A stretch of 64,000 nucleotides of DNA from NCBI RefSeq assembly GCF_015482775.1, contig NZ_CP058214.1, positions 2,780,501-2,844,500 on the forward strand, written 5' to 3'. Under the pieces are notes generated by a model that was not told the DNA's origin, searched no databases, and saw only the letters and a list, made by a program, of their open reading frames with translations. The position numbers and the translations under genes were made by a program. Positions 10,401 to 17,827 of this stretch are shown here, one piece after another (the stretch's first letter is position 1; each line of letters opens with the position of its first letter). The stretch is from Kaustia mangrovi. Lineage in GTDB: Bacteria > Pseudomonadota > Alphaproteobacteria > Rhizobiales > Im1.

Positions 10401-10987
10401 CCGCCCCGGAGGCGGGGCCGGGCCTCGGGCTCGGCCTGTCCATCGTGGAGCGCATCGTGCATATGCTCGGCCACGGGCTGGAGCTGAAATCGGCGCCGGG
10501 GCGGGGCTCGGCCTTCTCCGTCGCCGTGCCGCTGGCGGAGCCGGCCACGGAACCCGCCCTCGCCATCGGGCCGCGGATCGGCGGGCCCGCCACCGCGCGC
10601 ATGGAGGGGCTGGGCGTGCTCTGCATCGACAATGAGGAGCAGATCCTCGACGGCATGGAAACGCTACTGGAGGGCTGGGGGTGCGCGGTCTTCAAGGCGA
10701 CCGGATCGGCGGAAGCGCTCGCCGCGCTCGACCGTCACGGAAGCCGGATCGGCTGCATCCTGGCCGACTACCACCTGCATCGCGAGGACGGGCTGAGCCT
10801 CGTGGAGGCCCTGAGGACACGCGCCGGGCGCCATCTCCCCGCCGTCCTTATCACCGCCGACCGCTCGCGGACGCTGCGCGACCGCGCGGCCGCGCTCGGC
10901 GTGCTCTATCTGAAGAAGCCGGTGCGCCCGGCCTCCCTGAGGGCCTCGATCGCGCAATCCCTCATCCGTGCGGAGGCCGCGGAGTAG
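7454..10987 (+). CDS. SLC5-type symporter / PAS / hybrid histidine kinase
   Basis: A 1177-residue membrane sensor of the CbrA/NahK-like class. Residues 1 to about 500 form a sodium:solute-symporter (SLC5) module with roughly 13 membrane spans (for example YCTSWTFFGSVGLSAQSG). A PAS domain follows at about 645-745 (AIDHVGQGIAVFDKTLNLI), then a coiled coil, a HisKA domain with His815 in ASHDILQPLN, a HATPase domain (NLVSNALKYTP, DTGTGIAEA, GLGLGLSIVERI) and a C-terminal receiver with Asp1105 in ILADYHLHREDG. The start is ATG at 7454. Such proteins sense or import small metabolites and often act with a separate NarL-type regulator. None is adjacent, but an orphan one lies at 37222. The ligand is unknown. 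Confidence 0.93.
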   Translation: MLDSWTIIAVALAYLGALFAVASYGDRIARRRRAGTPRPFIYALSLGVYCTSWTFFGSVGLSAQSGLDFLPIYIGPIIMLVCGWPLLIKIVEIAKKQNITSIADFIAARYGKNQALGAVVAAIAVIGTLPYIALQLKAVASSLTTLLEVSGTSGSAFPVFSDLALVVAAAMAVFTVLFGTRHIDATEHQDGVIAAIAVESVVKLVAFTVVGAFVTFSMLGGIGPMLDKVAATPEIEELFTRGLQGDRWLTMTLLALVAIVLLPRQFHVAVVENTHVSDVKRAAWLFPLYLIAINLFVVPIAIAGLLTFEPGTVDADSFVLALPVAADSPAMTLVAFVGGLSAATAMVIVATLALSIMVCNDIVVPLLLRQRQESAHEREDMLGLLLNVRRVAIFAILGLGYAFYHMIGDSVALAQIGLLSFAAIAQFAPAFFGGLIWRRATARGAMAGTLTGFALWAYTLILPAFTDAGWFPASLLEHGPFGIGLLRPEMLFNLEFEPLTHGVLWSLIANIAVYVAVSLLSQPQPIERLQANLFVTADLPAAAPSFRLWRTSISIGDLKRTVARYLGAERTERSFAEFAGARHIALDDEAEADIRLLRFAEHLLASAVGAASSRLVLALLLERYSANRRGAMRLLDDASAAIQYNRDLLQSAIDHVGQGIAVFDKTLNLICWNRQFRGLLHLPPDIGRVGVPLNEVVRTIVGNAGIAQSERAIAERLDKLIVSMEPYQERLSHDGSVVEVRSSPMPDGGFVVTFADITERVEAAEALQRANETLERRVEERTARLTELNAELVRAKAEAEAANLGKTQFIAAASHDILQPLNAARLYTSSLVERHGEGVEDTAEDRRLAANVDASLEAVEDILTALLDISRLDAGALKPDVTSVHIGELFGALEREFGPVAAAQGLELRIVPSSLSVRTDRRLLRRVLQNLVSNALKYTPRGRVLVGCRRAGDTVRIAVLDTGTGIAEAKQALIFQEFQRLDAAPEAGPGLGLGLSIVERIVHMLGHGLELKSAPGRGSAFSVAVPLAEPATEPALAIGPRIGGPATARMEGLGVLCIDNEEQILDGMETLLEGWGCAVFKATGSAEALAALDRHGSRIGCILADYHLHREDGLSLVEALRTRAGRHLPAVLITADRSRTLRDRAAALGVLYLKKPVRPASLRASIAQSLIRAEAAE

Positions 10988-11015
10988 CGCGGCCTGTTCC
11001 TCCCGTGTCGCGCCG

Positions 11016-12854
11016 TCAGTCCTCGTGGGTGCCGTGGAACTGGGCGCTGACGGCATGCTCCGTCTTCTCCCAGTAGAACGGCTTGCGAATGAACTGCCAC
11101 AGCGCATGCCACGCGCCGAGAGAGACGAGCAGCCAGTAGAGCGGCATTGCGGGCACCGCGCGGCGCAGGCGCCTTAATCCCTCGCGCTCGCCGAGCGCGG
11201 CGTAGCCCGCCGCGAGCACGCAGCCATAGCCCGTCACGAGCACCAGGATGCTGGAGGCGGCGAGCGTGGCGACGAGCCAGCTCCGATCCACGCCGGCGAA
11301 CAGTATTCCGCCCAGCGCATCGGCGGCGATCACGGCGAGGAACAGCGGATGGGCGAGGCCGGAGACGACGATGCCGCCGACGAGCGCCTGGGTGGCGAAG
11401 AAGCCGGTCGCGCCGAGCTCGCGCCAGAGCCGGACGGGGGAGCGCATATGGACGAACCATGTCTGCATCCAGCCCTTGATCCAGCGCGAGCGCTGCCGGA
11501 TCCAGTTTCCGAGGCGGCAATTGGCCTCCTCGTAGGTCGTGGAGGCGAGCATGCCGACGCGCCAGCCCGAGCGCGCGAGCCTCAGGCCCAGATCGGCGTC
11601 CTCGGTGACGTTCCAGGGGTCCCAGGCGAGCACCTTGCGCAGGGTGTCGGCGCGAAAGTGGTTCGAGGTGCCGCCGAGCGGAACCGGCAGGTCGAGATCG
11701 GCCATGACCGGCAGCATGAGATCGAACAGGCTCGCATATTCCACGGTGAACTGCCGCGTCAGCCAGTTCTCGTCCGGATTGTAGAAGCTCAGCCGGGCCT
11801 GGAAGCAGGCCACGTCGCCGGGGGCTGCCCGGAAGGCGGCGACCGCCTTGCGCAGCTGGTCGGGCTCGGGTGCGTCCTCCGCGTCGTAGATCACCACGAA
11901 CTCGCCGTGCGCGAAGCGCAGGCCGTAATTGAGCGCGCGCGGCTTGGTCTGCGGTTCGCCGCGCGGCACGACGAGGCACTCGAACCATGGCGGCAGGTCG
12001 AGGGCGGCCGCCGCGCGCCGGCTGTCGGTGTCGTCCTCCTCCAGCAGGATCTTGATGTCGAGCTTCTCCGGCGGATAGTCGAGCTCGCGCAGGGCGGCGG
12101 CGAGATGGGGCAGGATCGCCGCCTCGCGGAACAGCGGCACGAGGATGGTGTAGACGGGGAGCGCCCGGTCGTCGGGCAGGGGCGGGTCGGGCGGCAGCGT
12201 GCCGCGCCGGCAGGCGAGCACGGTCAGGCGCAACGCCGAGACGGCGAGGAAGAACAGCGCGCATAGGATATTCGCGGCGATGGCCGTGACCGCGGGCGCG
12301 ACCAGAAGGCCGGCGAGTCCGGCGAGCCCCATGGCGGCCATCGCGGCGCGCTGTGCGACCGTCGTGCGGCGATGTGCCGACAGTGCGGGCTCTTCCCCGG
12401 CGAGCCATCCGCTCGCGCGGGCCGCAAACGCCACGCCATGCTCCGCCTGAACGGCCCAGCGCAGCTCGTCCGGCGTGACCAGAGCGCAGACGTCGCCTCC
12501 CGCCGCCCGGGCCGCGCCGGGATCGGCGATGGCGGCCGCGTGGCCCGGCCCCTGGCCGGACGGCCACAGCGGCACCATGCCGGAGCGGGCGGCGGCCTCG
12601 GCCTCCTCCGCGTCCAGTGCCGCCACGGCGGCCCGCAGCGCGTCGAGGCCGAGGCGCGGAATGCCGGTCGCCATGGAGAGCCGGTCGAAATAGTCCGCCT
12701 GGGCCACCATCCCGCGCGACAGGAGCACCGCGCCGGGGGCGACGCCGAAGCGGCGCGCCTCCCGCTCCGCCCCGTCGAGCTCTTCGGGCGCCATCAGGCC
12801 ATGCGCCAGAAGGCTCCCGCGCAACAGCTCGCCGGCTGGCCGGATGAACGGCAC
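11016..12854 (-). CDS. Family 2 glycosyltransferase with GspE/MshEN-like N-terminus
   Basis: A processive-type GT2 membrane glycosyltransferase of about 612 residues. The catalytic elements are the acidic stretch LLEEDDTDS, VIYDAEDAPEPDQL, the EDADLGLRLARSG motif and QRSRWIKGWMQTW (QxxRW), with several membrane spans before and after the catalytic domain. The N-terminal 150 residues resemble the MshEN/GspE-N nucleotide or c-di-GMP-binding fold (LLRGSLLAHGLMAPEEL, GVAPGAVLLSRGMV). The start is uncertain: GTG at 12854 is used, and ATG at 12794 is possible. Homologues in alphaproteobacteria make exopolysaccharide or adhesin. The product is not known, and no other polysaccharide genes adjoin it. 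Confidence 0.85.
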   Translation of the reverse strand: MPFIRPAGELLRGSLLAHGLMAPEELDGAEREARRFGVAPGAVLLSRGMVAQADYFDRLSMATGIPRLGLDALRAAVAALDAEEAEAAARSGMVPLWPSGQGPGHAAAIADPGAARAAGGDVCALVTPDELRWAVQAEHGVAFAARASGWLAGEEPALSAHRRTTVAQRAAMAAMGLAGLAGLLVAPAVTAIAANILCALFFLAVSALRLTVLACRRGTLPPDPPLPDDRALPVYTILVPLFREAAILPHLAAALRELDYPPEKLDIKILLEEDDTDSRRAAAALDLPPWFECLVVPRGEPQTKPRALNYGLRFAHGEFVVIYDAEDAPEPDQLRKAVAAFRAAPGDVACFQARLSFYNPDENWLTRQFTVEYASLFDLMLPVMADLDLPVPLGGTSNHFRADTLRKVLAWDPWNVTEDADLGLRLARSGWRVGMLASTTYEEANCRLGNWIRQRSRWIKGWMQTWFVHMRSPVRLWRELGATGFFATQALVGGIVVSGLAHPLFLAVIAADALGGILFAGVDRSWLVATLAASSILVLVTGYGCVLAAGYAALGEREGLRRLRRAVPAMPLYWLLVSLGAWHALWQFIRKPFYWEKTEHAVSAQFHGTHED

Positions 12855-13019
12855 AGCCGCCTCGCGCAGCGAAGGGTCGCCGCGTCGCTCGAAATGTCCG
12901 ATTGCCCCCTCCCCCGGTTCAATCCAGAGGTTCCCGGCAGCATGAAAGCATGAAATGATGGCGCTGCAAACGGCGCTGTGGGAAACGGGTCGGGTGACAA
13001 GGGGTAACGGTCTCGACGA

Positions 13020-13958
13020 ATGCGAAGTGCGGTCGCGATGAGGCGGACAGGAACAGCGTTCTGGCGCGCCGTCTTCGCGGGGGCTCTGCTTGCCGCGGCA
13101 ACGGTCGTGCCGGCGGCGGCGCAAATGGGTCCGGGCGAAGGGTCCGGCGCGGACGGCTTCCAGGATGCCGGCGAGGAGCTGGCGCTGCCGCGCGCCGGCG
13201 ACCAGCCCATGCTGTGGCGGATCGATCCCGACCGGCCGGCACCGGTCCTGCCGGGCCGCGACCGTGTCCGCATCCTCACCGGCGACGACTATCCGCCCTT
13301 CAACTATATCAGCACCGAGGGCGCGCTGGTCGGCTTCAATGTCGAGCTCGCCCGCGCGCTCTGCGCGACGCTGAAGGTGACCTGCGAGATCGCGTCCAAG
13401 CCGTGGGAGGAGCTGATGCCGGCGCTCCTGTCGGGGGAGACGGACGCGATTGTCGCCTCGATGAAGATCACCGAGGCCGCGCTCCGGCGCGTCGATTTCT
13501 CCAAGCCCTATTTCCGCACGCCCGCTCGGTTCGCCGTGCGCAAACCGGCCAAGCTCAGCCGCGCCACGCCGCGCGCCCTGTCCGGCCAGCGCGTGGGCGT
13601 GATGCGCGGTTCGGCCCACGAGGCCTATCTCGGCGCGTTCTTCAGCGGCGCCCTGATCCGGCTCTACGACGATCCGGCGGAGGCGCGCCTGGCGCTCAAG
13701 GAGGGCCGTATCGACGCGCTGTTCGCCGACGGCGCGGGGCTCATCTTCTGGGTGCTGGGCGAGGATGCGGAGGATTGCTGCGAGCTCGTCGACGGCGCCT
13801 ATACGGAGGCGTATTTCTTCGGCGACGGCATCGGCATTGCCGTCAGGCGCGGCGACGAGCCGCTCCGCGAGGCCTTTAACCGCGCGCTCGACCGGATCAA
13901 GCTCTCCGGCACTTACGACCAGCTCGTCCGGAAATACCTGCCGCTCGATCTCTACTGA
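13020..13958 (+). CDS. Periplasmic amino-acid-type solute-binding protein (SBP_bac_3)
   Basis: A 312-residue secreted binding protein with a signal peptide (hydrophobic stretch AVFAGALLAAATVVPAAAQ). The mature domain has the family-3 ligand-binding pattern ILTGDDYPPFNYI, LVGFNVELARALC, SGETDAIVASMKIT, RRVDFSKPYF and the hinge GQRVGVMRGSAHEAYL, ending with GTYDQLVRKYLP. A 60-residue low-complexity linker between signal and domain is unusual. ATG at 13020 is preceded by AAGGGG. No ABC permease or ATPase lies beside it, so it may serve a distant transporter or be a sensing domain protein. It is divergent from the glycosyltransferase gene. Confidence 0.85.
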   Translation: MRSAVAMRRTGTAFWRAVFAGALLAAATVVPAAAQMGPGEGSGADGFQDAGEELALPRAGDQPMLWRIDPDRPAPVLPGRDRVRILTGDDYPPFNYISTEGALVGFNVELARALCATLKVTCEIASKPWEELMPALLSGETDAIVASMKITEAALRRVDFSKPYFRTPARFAVRKPAKLSRATPRALSGQRVGVMRGSAHEAYLGAFFSGALIRLYDDPAEARLALKEGRIDALFADGAGLIFWVLGEDAEDCCELVDGAYTEAYFFGDGIGIAVRRGDEPLREAFNRALDRIKLSGTYDQLVRKYLPLDLY

Positions 13959-13984
13959 GACGGGCGTTCTCTCATGCGATGGCG

Positions 13985-14062
13985 GCACCGGCCCGCTCCC
14001 CCACCCGGCCACCCACGGGATCATAATTCTATGGGCGGCCGGGTGGGGGAGCGGGCCGGTGC
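13985..14062. terminator. Dispersed long hairpin element, copy B
   Basis: A perfect 26-base-pair stem: arms 13985-14010 and 14037-14062, the left arm starting GCACCGGCCCGCTCCCCC, with a 26-base loop containing GATCATAATTC. It lies between two convergent genes, 26 bases after the stop of one and 27 bases from the stop of the other, as expected of a bidirectional terminator. There is no U-tract on either strand. Confidence 0.75.
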
Positions 14063-14089
14063 TGTTCCGAATGCAAGCCTCCCCCGCGC

Positions 14090-14926
14090 TCAGCTTTCGC
14101 CGGACGTCTTGCGCGTGCGCAGGCTGCGGCCGAGATGCCGGAACGGGAGGAGGAGGCTCCAGCCGAGCCGGGAGGGCTCGTCGGTCTGGCAGTCGGCCAG
14201 TCCGATGCGCATGCCCAGATGGCCGTCGCGGGGCTGGGGAACATAGGTGGCGAACAGCCGGTCCCAGACCGACAGATTGAAGCCGTAGTTGGAATCGGTC
14301 TCCGCCATGCGGACCGAATGGTGGACGCGGTGCATGTCCGGCGTCACCACGAGCAGCCGCACGATCCGGTCGACGGGTGCGGGCAGGCGCAGATTGGCAT
14401 GGTTGAACATGGCCGTGCCATTGAGCAGCACCTCGAACAGGAACACCCCCAGAGCCGGCCCGCCGAGCGCGATCACCACGGCGAACTTGATGAGCATGGA
14501 CAGGCAGATCTCCACCGGATGGAAGCGGATGCCGGTGGTCACGTCGATATCCCGGTCGGCATGGTGGACCTTGTGGATCGCCCAGAGGATGGGAACCTTG
14601 TGGAAGGCGACATGCTGCGCGTAGATCGCCAGGTCGAGGGCGATCACGGCCAGCGTGACCTCGAGCCATGAGGGAAGGGCGGTCAGGGCGAACAGACCCC
14701 AGCCCTGCGCGGAGGCCTCCATGGCCACGCCCACCGCGAGAATGGGGAAGAGGAGACGCAGGGCCAGCGTGTCGATGGCCACCATGGCCAGATTGGTGAG
14801 CCAGCGCCGGCCCCTCGGCTGGACACGCTCGCGCCGCGGCATGGCAAGCTCCCACACCGCCATGACGGCGAAGATGCCGCCAAAGGCTGCGAGCCGGACA
14901 AGCGCTTCGGACTCTATGACCTGCAT
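14090..14926 (-). CDS. Fatty acid hydroxylase / sterol desaturase family membrane enzyme
   Basis: A 278-residue integral membrane di-iron oxygenase of the ERG3/fatty acid hydroxylase superfamily. The histidine boxes are all visible: HVAFHKV, HKVHHADRDID, the HPVE box, the NHAN box and HRVHHSVRMAETDSNYG. Hydrophobic segments precede and separate them. The superfamily includes sterol desaturases, carotenoid hydroxylases and lipid A or ornithine lipid hydroxylases; the lack of sterol genes here makes a lipid or carotenoid substrate more likely, but this is inference. Start ATG 14926. It stands alone between a convergent neighbour and the nhaC-like gene. Confidence 0.88.
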   Translation of the reverse strand: MQVIESEALVRLAAFGGIFAVMAVWELAMPRRERVQPRGRRWLTNLAMVAIDTLALRLLFPILAVGVAMEASAQGWGLFALTALPSWLEVTLAVIALDLAIYAQHVAFHKVPILWAIHKVHHADRDIDVTTGIRFHPVEICLSMLIKFAVVIALGGPALGVFLFEVLLNGTAMFNHANLRLPAPVDRIVRLLVVTPDMHRVHHSVRMAETDSNYGFNLSVWDRLFATYVPQPRDGHLGMRIGLADCQTDEPSRLGWSLLLPFRHLGRSLRTRKTSGES

Positions 14927-15036
14927 CTCCCGTGGCGTCCGCTACGATCCGCGATGCGGCCAATGTAATCCCTCGGGTCCCCCTGCGCACGGGGGGCTGC
15001 GGTCACAAGACCGTGTGGTGCCCGGGAGCGGGACGA

Positions 15037-15064
15037 GCCCCGTCCGAAAGGGTCCGGACGGGGC
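15037..15064 (-). terminator. Hairpin after the NhaC-type gene
   Basis: A perfect 10-base-pair stem, arms GCCCCGTCCG (15037-15046) and CGGACGGGGC (15055-15064), with an 8-base loop. It lies 30 bases past the stop of the NhaC gene on the minus strand. A U-tract is missing, so terminator strength is uncertain. Confidence 0.5.
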
Positions 15065-15094
15065 CCGCATGGCGTTCTGCCGTGCCGGTCGAGG

Positions 15095-16648
15095 CTACTG
15101 GCTGCGCACCCGCTCGGCCGCGAGGCCGTCGGCCTCGATATCGGCGCCGGCATCCGCGGGCTCGTCTTCGGGCACCCAGCCGTGGGCGCTGAGATCGGCG
15201 ACGGTCTCTCCGGCTTCCTGCCAGCCGCGCTTCTCCTCCTCGCTCGCGCGCGGCGAGAAGAAGCCGGTGAAGGCGTAGAAGATGCCGAAGACCGGCGACA
15301 GCCAGCAGGCGAAGGCGAGCGGAATGTAGAGCAGGTTCTCCATGTGCCCGCTGGAGACGCCGAGCGCGAGCGCGGAGATCACGAAGGCCCCGCCCGCATT
15401 CCACGGGATCAGCGGCGAGATCAGCGTGCCGCCTTCCTCCACCGCGCGCGACAGGTTCAGCGTCGAATAGCCCATGCCGCGATAGACCGGGGCATACATG
15501 CGGCCTGGAAGGGCGATGGAGAGATAAGGGTCGCCGGCGACCAGGTTGGTGGCCATGGAGGTGCCGATGGCTGCCGACTGGATACCGGCGAAGCTGCGGA
15601 TCTTCGTCATGATCGCCTGGATGATCGTTTCCAGGCAGCCGGTCTTCTCCAGCGCGCCGCCGAAGCCGAGCGCGATCAGCACGAGCGAGATGGTCCACAT
15701 CATGGACTGGATGCCGCCGCGATTGAGCAGGCTGTCGATCTCGCTGATGCCGGTGTCGATGCTGTAGCCGCTATTGGCATAGGTGAAGACGTCGTGGAGC
15801 CCGACGCCCTGCGCGATCATGGCCGCCGCGCCGCCGGCCAGCGCGCCGGCGAACAGAGACGGGATGGGCGGCATGCGCTTGACTGCCAGCACGATCACCA
15901 GCAGCGCAGGCAGGAGCAGCCAGGGCGAGATGACGAAATTGTCCTGGAGCGCCCCGGTGATCAGCGTGATCCGTTCGAAGGAAGCCCCGTCGGACTCGAT
16001 GAGCGTATAGCCCGCGAACAGATAGATCGCGAAGGCGATCAGCATGGAGGGGACGGTCGTCGGCATCATGTTCTTGATGTGCGAGAACACGTCGACACCG
16101 GTGACGGCGGGCGCGAGATTGGTGGTGTCGGAGAGCGGCGAGACCTTGTCGCCGAAGAAGGCTCCCGAGACCACGGCGCCGGCCGTCCAGTAGACCGGAA
16201 TGCCGAAGCCCGCGCCGATGCCCATCAGCGCCAGGCCGACCGTGCCGACCGTACCCCAGGAGGTGCCGAGCGACAGCGAGACGACCGAGCACAGCACCAT
16301 GGCGGCCGCCAGGAATATCTGCGGCGAGAGGATGGTCAGCCCGTAATAGATGAGCGTCGGCACGGTGCCGCTGGCGATCCACACGCCGATGATCATGCCC
16401 ACCGTGATGAGCACGGAGACCGACGGCAGGGAAACGTGGATCACATGGAACACACCCTTTTCGATATTGCGCCAGTCGAAGCCCAGCGAAATGCCGACCA
16501 GCGAGGTGATCGCCAGTCCGATCGCCAGTGGCACATGCGGTGTGAAATCGTCGAAATAGAAGAGCTGCACGCCCAGCACGAGCAGCGTGAGCACCACGGG
16601 CGTCAGCGCCAGCGGCAGGCTCGGCAATCGCCTTGTCGATGATGTCAT
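15095..16648 (-). CDS. Na+/H+ antiporter, NhaC family
   Basis: A 517-residue polytopic membrane protein of the NhaC antiporter/arginine-ornithine-like superfamily, with about 11-12 predicted spans. Characteristic are GTSWGTVGTVGLALMGIG, the re-entrant SPLSDTTNLAPAVTG stretch with an acidic residue in the membrane, and SAAIGTSMATNLVAGDPYLS near the C-terminal repeat. ATG at 16648 is chosen for the GGGAAGAGA ribosome site just before it; an upstream in-frame extension to 16717 lacks similarity. It is divergent from an Lrp/AsnC regulator, which may control it. NhaC relatives may exchange organic ions instead of sodium, so the true substrate is open. Confidence 0.9.
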   Translation of the reverse strand: MTSSTRRLPSLPLALTPVVLTLLVLGVQLFYFDDFTPHVPLAIGLAITSLVGISLGFDWRNIEKGVFHVIHVSLPSVSVLITVGMIIGVWIASGTVPTLIYYGLTILSPQIFLAAAMVLCSVVSLSLGTSWGTVGTVGLALMGIGAGFGIPVYWTAGAVVSGAFFGDKVSPLSDTTNLAPAVTGVDVFSHIKNMMPTTVPSMLIAFAIYLFAGYTLIESDGASFERITLITGALQDNFVISPWLLLPALLVIVLAVKRMPPIPSLFAGALAGGAAAMIAQGVGLHDVFTYANSGYSIDTGISEIDSLLNRGGIQSMMWTISLVLIALGFGGALEKTGCLETIIQAIMTKIRSFAGIQSAAIGTSMATNLVAGDPYLSIALPGRMYAPVYRGMGYSTLNLSRAVEEGGTLISPLIPWNAGGAFVISALALGVSSGHMENLLYIPLAFACWLSPVFGIFYAFTGFFSPRASEEEKRGWQEAGETVADLSAHGWVPEDEPADAGADIEADGLAAERVRSQ

Positions 16649-16806
16649 TGGTCTCTTCCCGGTCTTTCCGTCACGTTCGCTGCGAGGCCTTCGGGCCATT
16701 CTCCCTTTTATCTGCAATCTAACAGCCGTATGGTAGGTTTAGGCTCCAAAAAACGGCATTAGACAGACAAAAAGACCGTGAAAGGATAATAAAACAGGAA
16801 AATGAT
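16649..16806. promoter_or_regulatory. AT-rich divergent promoter region between nhaC-like and lrp-like genes
   Basis: This short intergenic stretch has several A- and T-rich runs (CTCCAAAAAACGG, GACAAAAAGACC, AGGATAATAAAACAGG) that contrast with the flanking GC-rich genes. A -10-like GATAAT lies about 20 bases before the regulator ATG, with a poor -35. Lrp-type proteins bind such AT-rich DNA. Exact sites cannot be fixed by eye. Confidence 0.45.
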
Positions 16807-17283
16807 ATGAAAGAGCACAAGCTCGACGCGACCGATCTGCGCATTCTCCAGGAAGTCCAGAAAAACGGGCGCATCACGATCGCGGAGCTGTCGCGCCGGG
16901 TGCATCTCACCAAGACGCCCTGCGCGGAACGCCTGAGACGGATGGAGAAGGCGGGGGTGGTTTCGGGCTATTTCGCAAGGCTCGACCCGTCGATCCTCGA
17001 TGTCGCCCATCTGGCCATGGTCCAGGTGCAGCTCAAGGGCACGACGTCGGACGAGCTGGAGGCGTTCAACAGGGCGGTGGCGCGCGTGCCGGAGATCCAG
17101 TCCTGCCACATGATCGCCGGCGGCTACGACTATCTGCTCAAGGTCCGCACCCGCGACATCGAAAGCTACCGCCGCGTCCTCGGCGCCGTCATCTCCAGGC
17201 TGCCCGGCGTGCTCCAGACCCACACCTATGTGGTGATGGAAACCGTGAAGGACGAGCTGACGCTCGCGCTTCCGGGGGCGTGA
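16807..17283 (+). CDS. Lrp/AsnC family transcriptional regulator
   Basis: A 158-residue regulator with the N-terminal winged helix (LDATDLRILQEVQKNG, then ELSRRVHLTKTPCAERLRRM) and the C-terminal RAM ligand-binding domain (QSCHMIAGGYDYLLKVRTRD). These proteins sense amino acids and act as dimers to octamers. The TKTPCAERLRRME helix resembles the proline-utilisation branch (PutR), but no putA is nearby. ATG at 16807 follows CAGGAAAATGAT. The 158-base AT-rich space shared with the divergent NhaC gene probably holds its sites. The regulator is probably autoregulated and may control the transporter. Confidence 0.92.
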   Translation: MKEHKLDATDLRILQEVQKNGRITIAELSRRVHLTKTPCAERLRRMEKAGVVSGYFARLDPSILDVAHLAMVQVQLKGTTSDELEAFNRAVARVPEIQSCHMIAGGYDYLLKVRTRDIESYRRVLGAVISRLPGVLQTHTYVVMETVKDELTLALPGA

Positions 17284-17343
17284 GGGAGCGGCGTTCCCCG
17301 CCCGTCATGGCCGGGGGACACGGGGGCGCGGGCCGGCGGCCGG

Positions 17344-17757
17344 TCACATCGTGCGGTAGCGGGCGCGGGCGGCGCGTTCGATGGCGGCGACGGTGAGCTT
17401 GTCGAGGTCGAGATGGTCGCGCAGGATCTGCAGGAAGCGCAGTTCCTCCTGCTGCACGTCGAGGTCCACCGCGGCAACCTCCACGGCGAGTGCATAGGCC
17501 GTCTCGCGCAGGCGCTCGGGCAGCGCCTCCTTCACCAGTCCCAGAATGGCGTCGAGCCCGCCATCCTCGCTCAGGATCTCGCCGCATTCCTCCGCGACCG
17601 ATACCAGCCGCTCCGGGTCGAAATCGCGGAAGATCGGAAGGCTCTGCACGATATTGCCGATCCGCATGAGCTCGTGGTCGCTCATCTTGCGGTCCACCGC
17701 CGACATGGTGACCATGACATAGACGAGGGCCTGATGGGGATTGATGGTGCTCGGCAT
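17344..17757 (-). CDS. TerB-like tellurite-resistance family protein
   Basis: A 137-residue helical protein resembling the TerB/DjlA-like family, which carries paired acidic motifs that may bind metal (here MVTMSAVDRKMSDHE and VEVAAVDLDVQQEE). Spacing of the two similar halves fits the family. ATG at 17757 follows AAGAGGAGACCCCG; a GTG 27 bases upstream is less likely. It lies 71 bases upstream, in transcription direction after, the helicase gene's 3' end region on the same strand. Function in this organism is not known; no other ter genes are present, so tellurite resistance itself is doubtful. Confidence 0.75.
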   Translation of the reverse strand: MPSTINPHQALVYVMVTMSAVDRKMSDHELMRIGNIVQSLPIFRDFDPERLVSVAEECGEILSEDGGLDAILGLVKEALPERLRETAYALAVEVAAVDLDVQQEELRFLQILRDHLDLDKLTVAAIERAARARYRTM

Positions 17758-17827
17758 CGGGGTCTCCTCTTGAGCGACCGTCACTGTTCGGACCGGTGCG
17801 GCGGCGCGGGGTCCGGCCCGCCATCAT

